Positions 22,883-30,130 of a stretch of DNA of 53,843 nt are shown piece after piece. Position numbers and translations under genes: made by a program. The stretch comes from Desulfoscipio geothermicus DSM 3669 (lineage in GTDB: Bacteria > Bacillota > Desulfotomaculia > Desulfotomaculales > Desulfallaceae). Position 1 is the stretch's first letter; each line of letters opens with the position of its first letter. The DNA lies in NCBI RefSeq assembly GCF_900115975.1, contig NZ_FOYM01000025.1:1-53843 (forward strand). Reading direction: 5' to 3'. The notes under the pieces were generated by a model. The model made no database searches and was not told where the DNA came from. It was given only the letters and a program-made list of their open reading frames with translations.

Positions 22883-22923
22883 TTTAGGCGGGGCAGGCCA
22901 CCGGCCCGCCCCATTCCCTCCTT
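22883..22923 (-). promoter_or_regulatory. SD-hairpin-start leader of ardC
   Basis: AAGGAGGG (22923-22916), 3-nt gap, 10-bp stem GGGGCGGGCC/GGCCTGCCCC with a GGT loop (22912-22890), 7 nt, ATG. One G-U pair exists only in the minus-strand RNA. Confidence 0.9.
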
Positions 22924-22948
22924 CCTGGAAATGGTTTGGGCCGATTTT

Positions 22949-23383
22949 TCATGCACCTAAATGCTTTGCGCAAGCAGCTGCCACTTTCGAAGCGAATTCA
23001 AGACCCTGGAATGTTTTCCCCAAGTAAATCAGCTTACTTTCAATTAACGTTTCCCGACCTATTTCTCTCGGTGCCATAGCATTAATATGGATATAATGCC
23101 CTTCGTTACTGCCTGTAACCGGGTAACAGGCAATCCATGCATATACAGGGAATGACGCATTTTTGTCAACTCCCAAGAATACATCAAAATACTCATCCGG
23201 AAGAAGACCCTCTTCTTTAAGCCTCTTTCGCAAATCGGTAAAAATTTCACCGATTGTTCGGTTGCCTGTGTATTTCAAATAACCCGGCTTTTCCGGATGT
23301 GGTTCCCATTTTTCAATTTCAATCGGTTCCACCTTGTTTTCTTCGTTGCCACCTAAAATGGCGTATCTTGCATATACTGTCAT
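22949..23383 (-). CDS. Unknown protein, 144 aa
   Basis: Starts MTVYARYAILGGNEENKVEP at 23383, behind a hairpin leader. The frame is open to 23464, but that stretch is the G-rich leader itself. Mixed alpha/beta protein with segment PDEYFDVFLGVDKNASFPVY. No family recognised. Part of the ardC operon. Confidence 0.65.
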   Translation of the reverse strand: MTVYARYAILGGNEENKVEPIEIEKWEPHPEKPGYLKYTGNRTIGEIFTDLRKRLKEEGLLPDEYFDVFLGVDKNASFPVYAWIACYPVTGSNEGHYIHINAMAPREIGRETLIESKLIYLGKTFQGLEFASKVAAACAKHLGA

Positions 23384-23428
23384 ATTAGAGGGGGCGGCCG
23401 CCGGCACCGCCCCCTTCCCCCCCCCTTT
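23384..23428 (-). promoter_or_regulatory. SD-hairpin-start leader of the 144-aa gene
   Basis: Purine run AAAGGGGGGGGGAA (23428-23415), 8-bp stem GGGGGCGG/CCGCCCCC (23414-23390), 6 nt, ATG. The ribosome site is a G run rather than AGGAGG. Confidence 0.72.
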
Positions 23429-23468
23429 CGGAAATTGGACGGGCCTGACCGCCGGTTTTCGCACTAAA

Positions 23469-23870
23469 CTATTTTAGTAACTTCTCCTGCAGTGCAACAT
23501 GCAACTTGCTTACTGGCAGCGACTTTATAGAGCCATTATTAATGTCAACAGCCATAACCAGATACATGCTATCAAGTGCTTTTACCATGTATTTCGAGCC
23601 CTCATATTGCACAATCGCCCCAATTAAGCTTTTTCGAGCAAACAATGTTGGATTGTGCAATGTCTGGCGCACTTGCCTTTCTACATCATGTCGTATTTGT
23701 TTCGCAGCTCCGCGCCCACTGTAGGGGTCCCCCAGGGAACGGTAACAATTATCCGGTTCATCGCTAAACTTCCAATAACCCCATTTAAAAATTGTCCCCG
23801 GGTAACGACGAGCCTCCATCAGAACATCTACTGAGTGACCGTTAATTGAGATAGTCTCGCTTGTTGCCAT
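23469..23870 (-). CDS. Unknown protein, 133 aa
   Basis: Starts MATSETISINGHSVDVLMEA at 23870, behind a hairpin leader; an upstream in-frame ATG at 23918 lacks a ribosome site. Contains KWGYWKFSDEPDNCYRSLG and a C-terminal beta-rich part (GAIVQYEGSKYMVKALDSMY). No family recognised. Confidence 0.62.
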   Translation of the reverse strand: MATSETISINGHSVDVLMEARRYPGTIFKWGYWKFSDEPDNCYRSLGDPYSGRGAAKQIRHDVERQVRQTLHNPTLFARKSLIGAIVQYEGSKYMVKALDSMYLVMAVDINNGSIKSLPVSKLHVALQEKLLK

Positions 23871-23904
23871 AACTCGCTCGGGCGAAACCGCCCCATCCCT
23901 CCTT
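23871..23904 (-). promoter_or_regulatory. SD-hairpin-start leader of the 133-aa gene
   Basis: AAGGAGGG (23904-23897), 3-nt gap, short stem GGGCG/CGCCC with a GTTT loop (23893-23880), 9 nt, ATG. The shortest hairpin of the set. Confidence 0.75.
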
Positions 23905-23947
23905 TTCCATGGAATCAATGGGATAGCCTTGTCCTGGTCAATAGACT

Positions 23948-24559
23948 TTACGCGGATTTCGCCAAATCGAGCAGCTTTTCGGTTACTTCAGGCGGCTGCC
24001 ACTCTCTGATTGACTTGCAAGCCGTTTGAAGTCGTTTAACAACCAGCAAATCAATTTCTTCGGGTGACTGCAACCGTTGCTGAGCCAATAACGCGCGGTT
24101 TTTATCCAGATACTCAGCCTTGGCCCAACCCCTTTCAATGTCGCATACGCTCCAACGTGCCACTTCCGGATACAAAACCTCCAAAACCGACCAATCGCAA
24201 TCCTCCTCAAATCGGAAGACCGTAATACGGTTAAATTGATCGCCAAATTGCTTAACCCAGCTGGTATCCCAGACAAGAATTCCGTCAGCGGCAAACCTGG
24301 CTAACTCTTTCGGCACCTCGTTTGCTGATGCCACTAAAATATATCCTGCGTGCCCGGAGCAATCAAACCACCAGGCCGGGCCAGGCAGTTCTGGCACCCG
24401 GACTTTGCGCTGGCTGTTCACTTCCCCCCACTCGGAAGCAACCGATCGTGCCCATTTCTCTGCATCCCGGGGGAAAATCTCTCCGTTGTCAAAAAATCGC
24501 AAGGTTAAATAACGTTTTCTTCCCCGACGATCATAATGACAGACATTAAGCTTTTGCAT
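23948..24559 (-). CDS. DUF7007-like protein, 203 aa
   Basis: The segments WWFDCSGHAGYILVASANEV and FRFEEDCDWSVLEVLYPEVA resemble the glycine/histidine and EEDCDW motifs I associate with DUF7007 proteins of mobile elements. Function unknown. Member of the ardC operon with the hairpin leader almost identical to that of ardC. Confidence 0.6.
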   Translation of the reverse strand: MQKLNVCHYDRRGRKRYLTLRFFDNGEIFPRDAEKWARSVASEWGEVNSQRKVRVPELPGPAWWFDCSGHAGYILVASANEVPKELARFAADGILVWDTSWVKQFGDQFNRITVFRFEEDCDWSVLEVLYPEVARWSVCDIERGWAKAEYLDKNRALLAQQRLQSPEEIDLLVVKRLQTACKSIREWQPPEVTEKLLDLAKSA

Positions 24560-24600
24560 GACATACGGGGCAGGCCACCGGCCCGCCCCAATCCCTCCTT
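24560..24600 (-). promoter_or_regulatory. SD-hairpin-start leader of the 203-aa gene
   Basis: AAGGAGGG (24600-24593), 3-nt gap, stem GGGGCGGGCC/GGCCTGCCCC with a GGT loop (24589-24567), 7 nt, ATG. The stem is identical to that of ardC, and about 30 nt upstream are similar too. Confidence 0.9.
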
Positions 24601-24634
24601 TCCAGAATTGGTTCGGACCGGCAGACCGTTCCGT

Positions 24635-24805
24635 TTAGCTTACTTTAAGATCATTATTGCACTCACTTTTGTCCAGTTTTTCAGGCATAAAAAGAACATC
24701 AATCTTTTCTTGCAATGTTTCCTTTGCCTTCTCATATTTTTGCAATTCACTCTCATACTTTACAAAACTGGGGTCAATTTGCCTCATCAGATCAAACAAA
24801 TTCAT
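24635..24805 (-). CDS. 56-aa helical peptide
   Basis: Small gene translating to MNLFDLMRQIDPSFVKYESE and then a Lys/Glu-rich helix (QKYEKAKETLQEKIDVLF). Its start is fixed by a clear ribosome site and hairpin leader of the same design as its neighbours. No family recognised. Confidence 0.65.
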   Translation of the reverse strand: MNLFDLMRQIDPSFVKYESELQKYEKAKETLQEKIDVLFMPEKLDKSECNNDLKVS

Positions 24806-24848
24806 GTTTACGGGGCAGCCGCCGGCACCGCCCCATCTTCACCTCCTC
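24806..24848 (-). promoter_or_regulatory. SD-hairpin-start leader of the 56-aa gene
   Basis: GAGGAGGTGA (24848-24839), 4-nt gap, 7-bp stem GGGGCGG/CTGCCCC (24834-24812; the G-U pair forms only in minus-strand RNA), 6 nt, ATG. Confidence 0.88.
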
Positions 24849-24902
24849 TTTTATGAATGACAGGGCGGTCCGGCCCGCCGGGTAAACTATATGTTTGTCG
24901 AA

Positions 24903-25652
24903 TTAACCTGCCAACCTGACATTAAAGGCAATCAAACCTTTATTTCCTCTGCGATATTTTGCTTCAACTTGCCGGTGCAGAGAATTGCGCAATATCTGAC
25001 CGACACCGTTTTTTGCATAAACGGCTACTTTGCCTTCCGGGCCTTCGCACCAGGCTCTGACCGTACCAGGCGACTTTCCGTCCCGGACTTCCAGAATCGT
25101 AAATGTTCCGGTTTCCAGACCATCCTCGTTGTCTTGCGTTTGAGAATTCTCTGTACCCGCGTCTGTAGTATTGTCGGTTGAAACTGCAGGTGCTTTGCTA
25201 GCTTGCGCTGATTGTCCGTTTGAATCGGATTTATCCGAACCAATCCCAAGTGCTCGGGCAATTTCATCCTTCAGTCCGGATGTATCCCGGCCGGCCTGCG
25301 CTTTTGCGGAAAGCAAGTTCACGGCAGCCACAAGGCCGCTATGTGCACTTCTTTCCCTTTCCAGCGCCGCTTCAGCCAGCGCCAGGTTGGCCCTTGCATC
25401 TTGGAGTTTTTGTTGAAGACGCTGATACTCAGCGTCCCTGCGCAACCGCATAGCTGTTTCAGCCCTGCGCACGTCCTCGTTTGGAAAAGCCGGACCGCTT
25501 CTCCCTCTTTCAACTGCAACCTGGCCGGCTACCAATACTTCCTTTTGTTTTACCGCATCCAGAGAGTCATATAAAGCCTGCCGCGCTACATGCACCTGGA
25601 TCACCGCATCCTCAATCTCACTGTTGATTAACTTTTTAATAATTTCTTTCAT
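24903..25652 (-). CDS. Coiled-coil protein with C-terminal small domain, 249 aa
   Basis: Residues 1-125 form a coiled coil (LKDEIARAL at its end), residues 135-180 are a polar linker rich in Ser, Asn, Gln and Asp, and residues 185-249 are a compact beta-rich domain (GTFTILEVRDGKSPGTVRAW). I chose ATG 25652 because the hairpin leader points to it; GTG 25688 is in frame but lies inside the ribosome site. First gene of the minus-strand block. Function unknown. Confidence 0.68.
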   Translation of the reverse strand: MKEIIKKLINSEIEDAVIQVHVARQALYDSLDAVKQKEVLVAGQVAVERGRSGPAFPNEDVRRAETAMRLRRDAEYQRLQQKLQDARANLALAEAALERERSAHSGLVAAVNLLSAKAQAGRDTSGLKDEIARALGIGSDKSDSNGQSAQASKAPAVSTDNTTDAGTENSQTQDNEDGLETGTFTILEVRDGKSPGTVRAWCEGPEGKVAVYAKNGVGQILRNSLHRQVEAKYRRGNKGLIAFNVRLAG

Positions 25653-25694
25653 TTGCCGGCGGACACCGGGAAAGGTGACCGCACTCACCTCCTT
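25653..25694 (-). promoter_or_regulatory. SD-hairpin-start leader of the 249-aa gene
   Basis: AAGGAGGTGA (25694-25685), 2-nt gap, stem GCGG-CACC/GGTG-CCGC with one U-U mismatch (25682-25659), 6 nt, ATG. Confidence 0.83.
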
Positions 25695-25757
25695 AAAAAT
25701 TATTAGGGCAAAGATATTAAACTTAATCCTTGCCTTTCTTCCGCAAATTGTTATACA

Positions 25758-25882
25758 TTGACACTTTCCGGTTGGCTGTGTTATTATCGAAACAACAGCC
25801 AGCCCCTTTAAGGGTGGGGGTGTGGTGGTTTTTGTTTAGGGATTCTTGCTTAAAGTTCGGAAATTAATCCGAACTTTTTTTC
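25758..25882 (+). ncRNA. Small antisense-type RNA with promoter and terminator
   Basis: TTGACA (25758-25763), 18-nt spacer, TATTAT (25782-25787) predict a start near 25794. A terminator AAAGTTCGG/CCGAACTTT plus T7 (25852-25882) ends it after about 90 nt. No convincing ORF. The 3' end overlaps the 3' end of the opposed hydrophobic peptide gene, as in type I antitoxin RNAs such as RatA or SR4. Confidence 0.65.
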
Positions 25883-25974
25883 TTGTTTACATAAAGGGCG
25901 GTTATAAGCTTGGCTATTGCAGTTAAAAGTGCGAGCAATGCAGTAATTAATTCAACGAGCTTAACAGAGAACAA
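25864..25974 (-). CDS. Hydrophobic peptide, probable type I toxin (36 aa)
   Basis: Start TTG 25974 with GGAGGGGGGTGA 3 nt upstream (ATG 25992 in frame lies in the ribosome site). The peptide has one membrane helix, LITALLALLTAIAKLITALY, and a charged tail NKKKSSD. Its stop codon lies in the loop of the convergent RNA's terminator. Size, topology and convergent RNA fit a TxpA/BsrG-like toxin or holin-like peptide; no sequence match is claimed. Confidence 0.6.
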   Translation of the reverse strand: MFSVKLVELITALLALLTAIAKLITALYVNKKKSSD

Positions 25975-26064
25975 TAGCTCACCCCCCTCCATGCCCACCA
26001 ACACCCCCACGAACGGCGGACAGGAGAAGGATTTAAAACGGGATAACCACCAACCCAAAAATAA

Positions 26065-26089
26065 AAGACGGGTGATACAAACCCGTCTT
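26065..26089 (-). terminator. Terminator upstream of the toxin peptide
   Basis: 9-bp stem AAGACGGGT/ACCCGTCTT followed on the minus strand by TTTTATTTTT; ends a transcript coming from 26090 or beyond. Confidence 0.65.
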
Positions 26090-26772
26090 ACTCACATAAA
26101 AATAAAAAGCGACCCCTATGCTTTTAAAAAAATGGCATAGTAAGCCGCTTGCTGATTTGAACGTTAAATCTCTACCGCGAAGACCGAAGCAGTCGAAATA
26201 ACTTTCTGCCATAAAGGCAATGCTTAACAAAACTCCATGGCTGAATTCAACCCGGGACGGTAATCGTTTCGGCCTCCGTCGGGACCGGTCCGTCGTGTAC
26301 TGCAGGTTCTTATCTGCAATACCACGGAACCCTGGCTTAATGATGCCAGACTCACCGTTTAAGAACACGGTTAAACGGTACACCGGTTAACATTGAACCG
26401 GACATGCCACTGATACAGTGGTAAAAGGAAAAGGTTAACAACAACCTTAAAGTGAAAATATCACAATTATTTAAGATCGTCAAGATGTATGAATGATTTT
26501 TGTTTTTAAATCAACCAAACATAACCTATCCCTTTTTCGCTAAACATTATCACTCTTTTCTTTGTAGCAGGAGTCACGTATTGGTGGATTAAGATATTTC
26601 GTAGTTATGGACGCCCCGTAAAGTTAGGTTTTCTGTGCTACGTTATATTTACCGGGGTCAATCGCGGCTTTGGTCAAAAAAATTAGGAATAATTATGTTG
26701 CTTTCTCATATTATGAACAGTATAAGGCATCGTGGCGTCACTTTGCCATCTCAAAAAGGAGGTGGCAAATAA

Positions 26773-26847
26773 TTGCATATCAAGATAATTATACACGCCA
26801 TATCACTATTCCTTATTCATATTAACATTATTTGGTTAAAAGATTAG
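26773..26847 (+). CDS. Possible 24-aa hydrophobic peptide
   Basis: TTG start 9 nt after AAAAGGAGGT; translates to MHIKIIIHAISLFLIHINII plus four residues. The strong ribosome site is the only support; it could also serve nothing. Possible small toxin or leader peptide. Confidence 0.3.
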   Translation: MHIKIIIHAISLFLIHINIIWLKD

Positions 26848-26964
26848 AAATAACATTAAAGATGGGTGTTAAGCCCATCTTAACAACCAGAATATCAAAA
26901 TAAAATAAAGATTTTTCAGGCTTGCTAAAGAGGCAGGTTTTTTTAATTTTATTAAGAAAATAAA

Positions 26965-26990
26965 AAAGCCCCGCAATTTTTCAGGGCTTT
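26965..26990 (-). terminator. Terminator after the STAS-like gene
   Basis: AAAGCCC/GGGCTTT stem followed on the minus strand by TTTTTTATTTTC, 8 bp after the stop at 26998. Confidence 0.75.
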
Positions 26991-26997
26991 AATCTAA

Positions 26998-27285
26998 TTA
27001 ATTCATTGCCAATCTATTGTTAAGTGCATTTTTAATTACTTTTGCAATAAAAGGGTTGAAATTTCTAAAAGTCGTTCTTGATTTAAATTTATTAAATCCC
27101 ACCTGCTTGGCAAGCTTTGCTATGCACTCATCTGCAAACGAATTAGATAATACAGTAACACCCTCAAAATCAAGAATAATAATGTCGTTTGTGTTAATCA
27201 ATATGTTGTGCAACTTTTCTCTAGCCTCAACTCCTAAAACTCTGGTTCCGAGGGACATGCCAATCTCACCAAATTTAAAAATCAT
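26998..27285 (-). CDS. DUF4325 STAS-like protein
   Basis: 95 aa with IIILDFEGVTVLSNSFADEC, the conserved DUF4325 segment that resembles the phosphorylation loop of anti-sigma-factor antagonists. AAAGGAGGG precedes the ATG. It lies 18 bp downstream of the HATPase gene; such pairs behave like antagonist/kinase switches in other systems. Target unknown. Confidence 0.8.
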   Translation of the reverse strand: MIFKFGEIGMSLGTRVLGVEAREKLHNILINTNDIIILDFEGVTVLSNSFADECIAKLAKQVGFNKFKSRTTFRNFNPFIAKVIKNALNNRLAMN

Positions 27286-27303
27286 TCTTATCGTTCCCTC
27301 CTT

Positions 27304-28221
27304 TCACCACAAATCCTCTTCTTCGCTTATATAGTTATCAATGGTCACAGGAATGCTTTCTTCCCAAATGTCATTATGATTGATGCTATGCTTTTTGTTA
27401 TAGCTTAAGTATACCATAGTTCCTTGAAAATAGGGAGTCTCTACAGAACTTATGTTTCCATTTTCTATGATTAATTGTGCAGGTCCTGAATAAATAGACA
27501 TTATACCATTATTTGCCATAATTATTTTGCTGGCATAGTATAACCCTGCCCCGGCTCCTTCCTTATTTGTGGTTACTCCCTTTTTGATAGCATGTTCAAG
27601 TGCTTCAGTATAGCTCAATTTTTCCCATTTTGAATGTATGTTAGAAGCAATGCCAACCCCACAATCACAAATAGCTATATCTACTCGATCATAATAATTT
27701 TGAACCATTACATATCCACCTATTATTGAATGGGCATGAATTATAATATTATCAAGCACTTCATTAAGCGACCAATCTATTCCCCATAACACTGTTTGGT
27801 CTATATCGGTAAATTGGGTATTAAGGACATCAATTATTTTATTAACGACTTCAAATGTATTTTTTCTGTTTGTTTGGCATACTTCAACAAACCGCCCAGA
27901 GCCATCCCATCTAGTAAATTCCTCCGGCTCGTTAATCCCAACCATTTTGTAAAAATCAATGCGGCACATATAATTATGTACATCTTTTTTGTTAGGTGGT
28001 ATGTAATAATAATCTTTTTCATTTATTACTCCAAGTGCCTCCAAATAATTAGCAAAACAACCAACCATCAACAGTACATGTGGTTTTGCAAAACTTAAGT
28101 TGGAAAAATCTAAAACGAGTCCTTTTCTTTGGGATGGGTTGCGAAAATGTGGACTGAATTGCTCAACAAGGTACCTCAGTTCAGTATGATCCCACTCAAG
28201 AACGTTAATTGTTAAACTCAA
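27304..28221 (-). CDS. GHKL-type ATPase (anti-sigma/kinase-like)
   Basis: The C-terminal half carries the Bergerat nucleotide-binding boxes: N box LNEVLDNIIIHA, G1 box ICDCGVGIA, and the GAGAGLYYASKIIMANNG G2-type lid. The N-terminal 150 residues have a STAS-like beat (GLVLDFSNLSFAKPHVLLMV). TTG 28221 follows AGGTGA with 5-nt spacing and is preferred to GTG 28230. Operonic with DUF4325. Possibly a serine kinase controlling a partner by reversible modification; inference. Confidence 0.78.
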   Translation of the reverse strand: MSLTINVLEWDHTELRYLVEQFSPHFRNPSQRKGLVLDFSNLSFAKPHVLLMVGCFANYLEALGVINEKDYYYIPPNKKDVHNYMCRIDFYKMVGINEPEEFTRWDGSGRFVEVCQTNRKNTFEVVNKIIDVLNTQFTDIDQTVLWGIDWSLNEVLDNIIIHAHSIIGGYVMVQNYYDRVDIAICDCGVGIASNIHSKWEKLSYTEALEHAIKKGVTTNKEGAGAGLYYASKIIMANNGIMSIYSGPAQLIIENGNISSVETPYFQGTMVYLSYNKKHSINHNDIWEESIPVTIDNYISEEEDLW

Positions 28222-28306
28222 CTTGATCACCTAATTATTTTTTCACCGTGCGTTTAGATTTTCCTTCTTTGTTTAGCACCTTAAATTATAATGTTTCCAA
28301 TTTTTC

Positions 28307-28546
28307 TTAATCCCACACACGTTCTAAAATCCATTGCCCATAATTTTTTACTAAATCGCACACCATCCCCTGCCGGGTCTCGCATCGGTAGCGGGGTATT
28401 AGGTCACGCCAGGGCTCCCACCGGGAGGGCATCGTCTGTTTTACTATACAACCGGTCACCTGATACCAGCAATTGCGCCAGCGAAAAGCTATGGGCAAGC
28501 CATTTTGGATTTGGACCTCAATTGTTTGACAATATAGTTTTGACAT
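28307..28546 (-). CDS. DUF6504-like small protein
   Basis: 79 aa: TIEVQIQNGLPIAFRWRNCW, YRCETRQGMVCDLV, YGQWILERVWD. The order of these blocks fits DUF6504 proteins, SH3-like and often encoded near Y-family polymerases. GGGTGGTG precedes the ATG. No polymerase gene is nearby here. Confidence 0.65.
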   Translation of the reverse strand: MSKLYCQTIEVQIQNGLPIAFRWRNCWYQVTGCIVKQTMPSRWEPWRDLIPRYRCETRQGMVCDLVKNYGQWILERVWD

Positions 28547-28604
28547 AAAGCACCACCCAGAAATATTTTATCAAACGTTTGTTTGGATTAAAAGAAAAAA
28601 ATAT

Positions 28605-28626
28605 CTCCCGGCACAAGTTTGGGGAG
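28605..28626 (-). terminator. Terminator in the 28547-28785 gap
   Basis: CTCCC/GGGAG stem followed on the minus strand by ATATTTTTTTC. The rest of the gap holds a second GC-rich hairpin, CCTCCGGC/GCCGGAGG-like, at about 28658-28689; no gene is seen. Confidence 0.6.
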
Positions 28627-28785
28627 AACAAATTTAGAAATCATATACTTTTGAACCTCCGGCACGAGGGGCACGAGGCCGGAGGCTTCCCAGGTCACAG
28701 GTCGATGCCCTGCTTGAAATAGCAAGGTCTAACACAGCCTTGCCGGGCTATACAAGGAGCTTAAGCCGCCCGGCGGCCTGGTCCC

Positions 28786-29292
28786 TCATAATAGATTTAA
28801 ACACTTTTGCAAATCCTTTTCCTGTAATTCATCGTAGTTTACCCATAAACCCTCACCCGCTTCAGGCTTTTCGCCATTCAAGGCAATAATTATCATAGGT
28901 TCATTACTCCTACTACCGGGAGGGTACAAAACAACTCTAAACTTACTGCTATTTGGAAATACGGCAATACCTTGATTAAAATCTGCCCCGGCCTCAACCA
29001 GCCGGGCGGCCAGCCAGCCTAGCGCCGACCGCCCCAGGTATTCTTTTTTGTTGCGTGGAACATTATAGTTTACGGGTACCCACAATGGATCATGGCCCTT
29101 AAACCAGCACCTACGCACATACCCGGCGCCCCTCAGTATTCTGAGGGAGCGCCTGAAGTGCTTGGGAGAAACTAAACTGATCGCCTTTTCGGGAGCGCCG
29201 GCACATGTTTCAAGGAACCGTAAAACCCTGTCCGCCCTAGAAGAAACAATAATTCCCGTTTCAACCGGTTTGGGGTCGCAAATCACACTCAT
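28786..29292 (-). CDS. Winged-helix-like protein, 168 aa
   Basis: Residues 20-70 (RVLRFLETCAGAPEKAISLV, HFRRSLRILRGAGYVRRCWF) look like a winged helix. The C-terminal part (FRVVLYPPGSRSNEPMIIIA) resembles the beta-rich region of replication-relaxation-type plasmid proteins. Normal ribosome site AAGGAGG. Clustered with the S1 and membrane proteins upstream of the coupling protein. Specific role unknown. Confidence 0.55.
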   Translation of the reverse strand: MSVICDPKPVETGIIVSSRADRVLRFLETCAGAPEKAISLVSPKHFRRSLRILRGAGYVRRCWFKGHDPLWVPVNYNVPRNKKEYLGRSALGWLAARLVEAGADFNQGIAVFPNSSKFRVVLYPPGSRSNEPMIIIALNGEKPEAGEGLWVNYDELQEKDLQKCLNLL

Positions 29293-29306
29293 AAAGCCAT
29301 GCCTCC

Positions 29307-30104
29307 TTAACGGAACCCGCCACTAATAGGCATTATGCCAAGTCTCAATTTTTTGCTGCTCGCATCAAACTTTTTAACCTGGCATGTTACAGCATCACCT
29401 CGTTTTAACTGCCCTCTTAGCGGCAACGGCGCAATCCCTGTAACACCCGGCATAACCTCAATGAAAATCTGCCTGTCTGTAATTTTTGCCACCCAACCAT
29501 ATACCTTATCACCCCGCAGGTAATTTACCGATTCCCACGGATCGGGCTCAGCTTCGACCAGAGAAACATTAATTTTACAGGATTGTTTGTTAACCTCGCT
29601 CACCTTCGCTTTAACAAGCTGCCCTTCCCGAAAAATATCCATCAACCGTCTTGCCTGTGACCTGGTAGCTTTTCTCCTGGATACCTCCACAATGTACCCG
29701 CCGCCAATATCAATACACAAGGCCCTGGGTAATATAACCCTTACCACGGCATCTATAACCTGACCTTTCTGTAATGTCTCAAATAATTTTTCCTGCACAT
29801 CTGCCAGAGCCTCCCGGCAGCTGCACGCCACCAGCCCGGCCTGCCGGTCCATGCCCTTTACTTTAACCGGTATATCCTGGCCCACCATTCTAGGCATCAT
29901 TGCCACATCGACAAGGCCGCTTTCCGAAGCCGGCACCATACCCTGGATACCATCACCCATGTCCAATATCCATGTGGCGATGTCATTATGGCGCCAGGTA
30001 ATCCTGCTAATCCTTGCTTCCAAGATCTGCTCCCGCTTAAATGCAATGTGTAATTGCTCCCATCTATCTGCCAAAGGAGCGTATCCCAGGGGCTTTAAAT
30101 TCAT
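29307..30104 (-). CDS. Multi-S1-domain RNA-binding protein, 265 aa
   Basis: Three S1/OB-like repeats: residues 30-100 (DMGDGIQGMVPASESGLVDV), 115-190 (GQVIDAVVRVILPRALCIDI) and 200-260 (GDKVYGWVAKITDRQIFIEV). Resembles ribosomal-protein-S1-like accessory proteins without a catalytic domain. It could act on structured mRNA leaders; the hairpin-leader operon at 18957-25652 is a candidate target, but that is speculation. Confidence 0.78.
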   Translation of the reverse strand: MNLKPLGYAPLADRWEQLHIAFKREQILEARISRITWRHNDIATWILDMGDGIQGMVPASESGLVDVAMMPRMVGQDIPVKVKGMDRQAGLVACSCREALADVQEKLFETLQKGQVIDAVVRVILPRALCIDIGGGYIVEVSRRKATRSQARRLMDIFREGQLVKAKVSEVNKQSCKINVSLVEAEPDPWESVNYLRGDKVYGWVAKITDRQIFIEVMPGVTGIAPLPLRGQLKRGDAVTCQVKKFDASSKKLRLGIMPISGGFR

Positions 30105-30130
30105 AACAGCACTTCCTTTCGTTAAAATTC

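Larger units (their letters stand above)
26090..26997. other. Gene-poor 0.9 kb with possible RNA and peptide ORFs
   Basis: A minus-strand frame (26383 down to 26033, 116 codons, MYRLTVFLNGESGIIKPGF at its start) is open but runs through the 26065 terminator, so I treat it as an RNA or relic. At 26370-26450 there are several GGTTAA elements. On the plus strand a 25-codon ORF (26695-26772) is followed directly by a TTG-started 24-codon hydrophobic ORF (26773-26847). Hairpins AAGATGGG/CCCATCTT lie near 26860 and a terminator at 26965. No confident gene. Confidence 0.4.

Noticed and set aside
25653..25688. GTG 25688 as start of the 249-aa protein
   Set aside because: It lies within the ribosome-binding site, and its first codons form the hairpin that is conserved in the neighbouring leaders.
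26033..26383. 116-aa minus-strand protein
   Set aside because: Its C-terminal part is the translation of a terminator hairpin and no convincing ribosome site precedes it; kept only as an open question.
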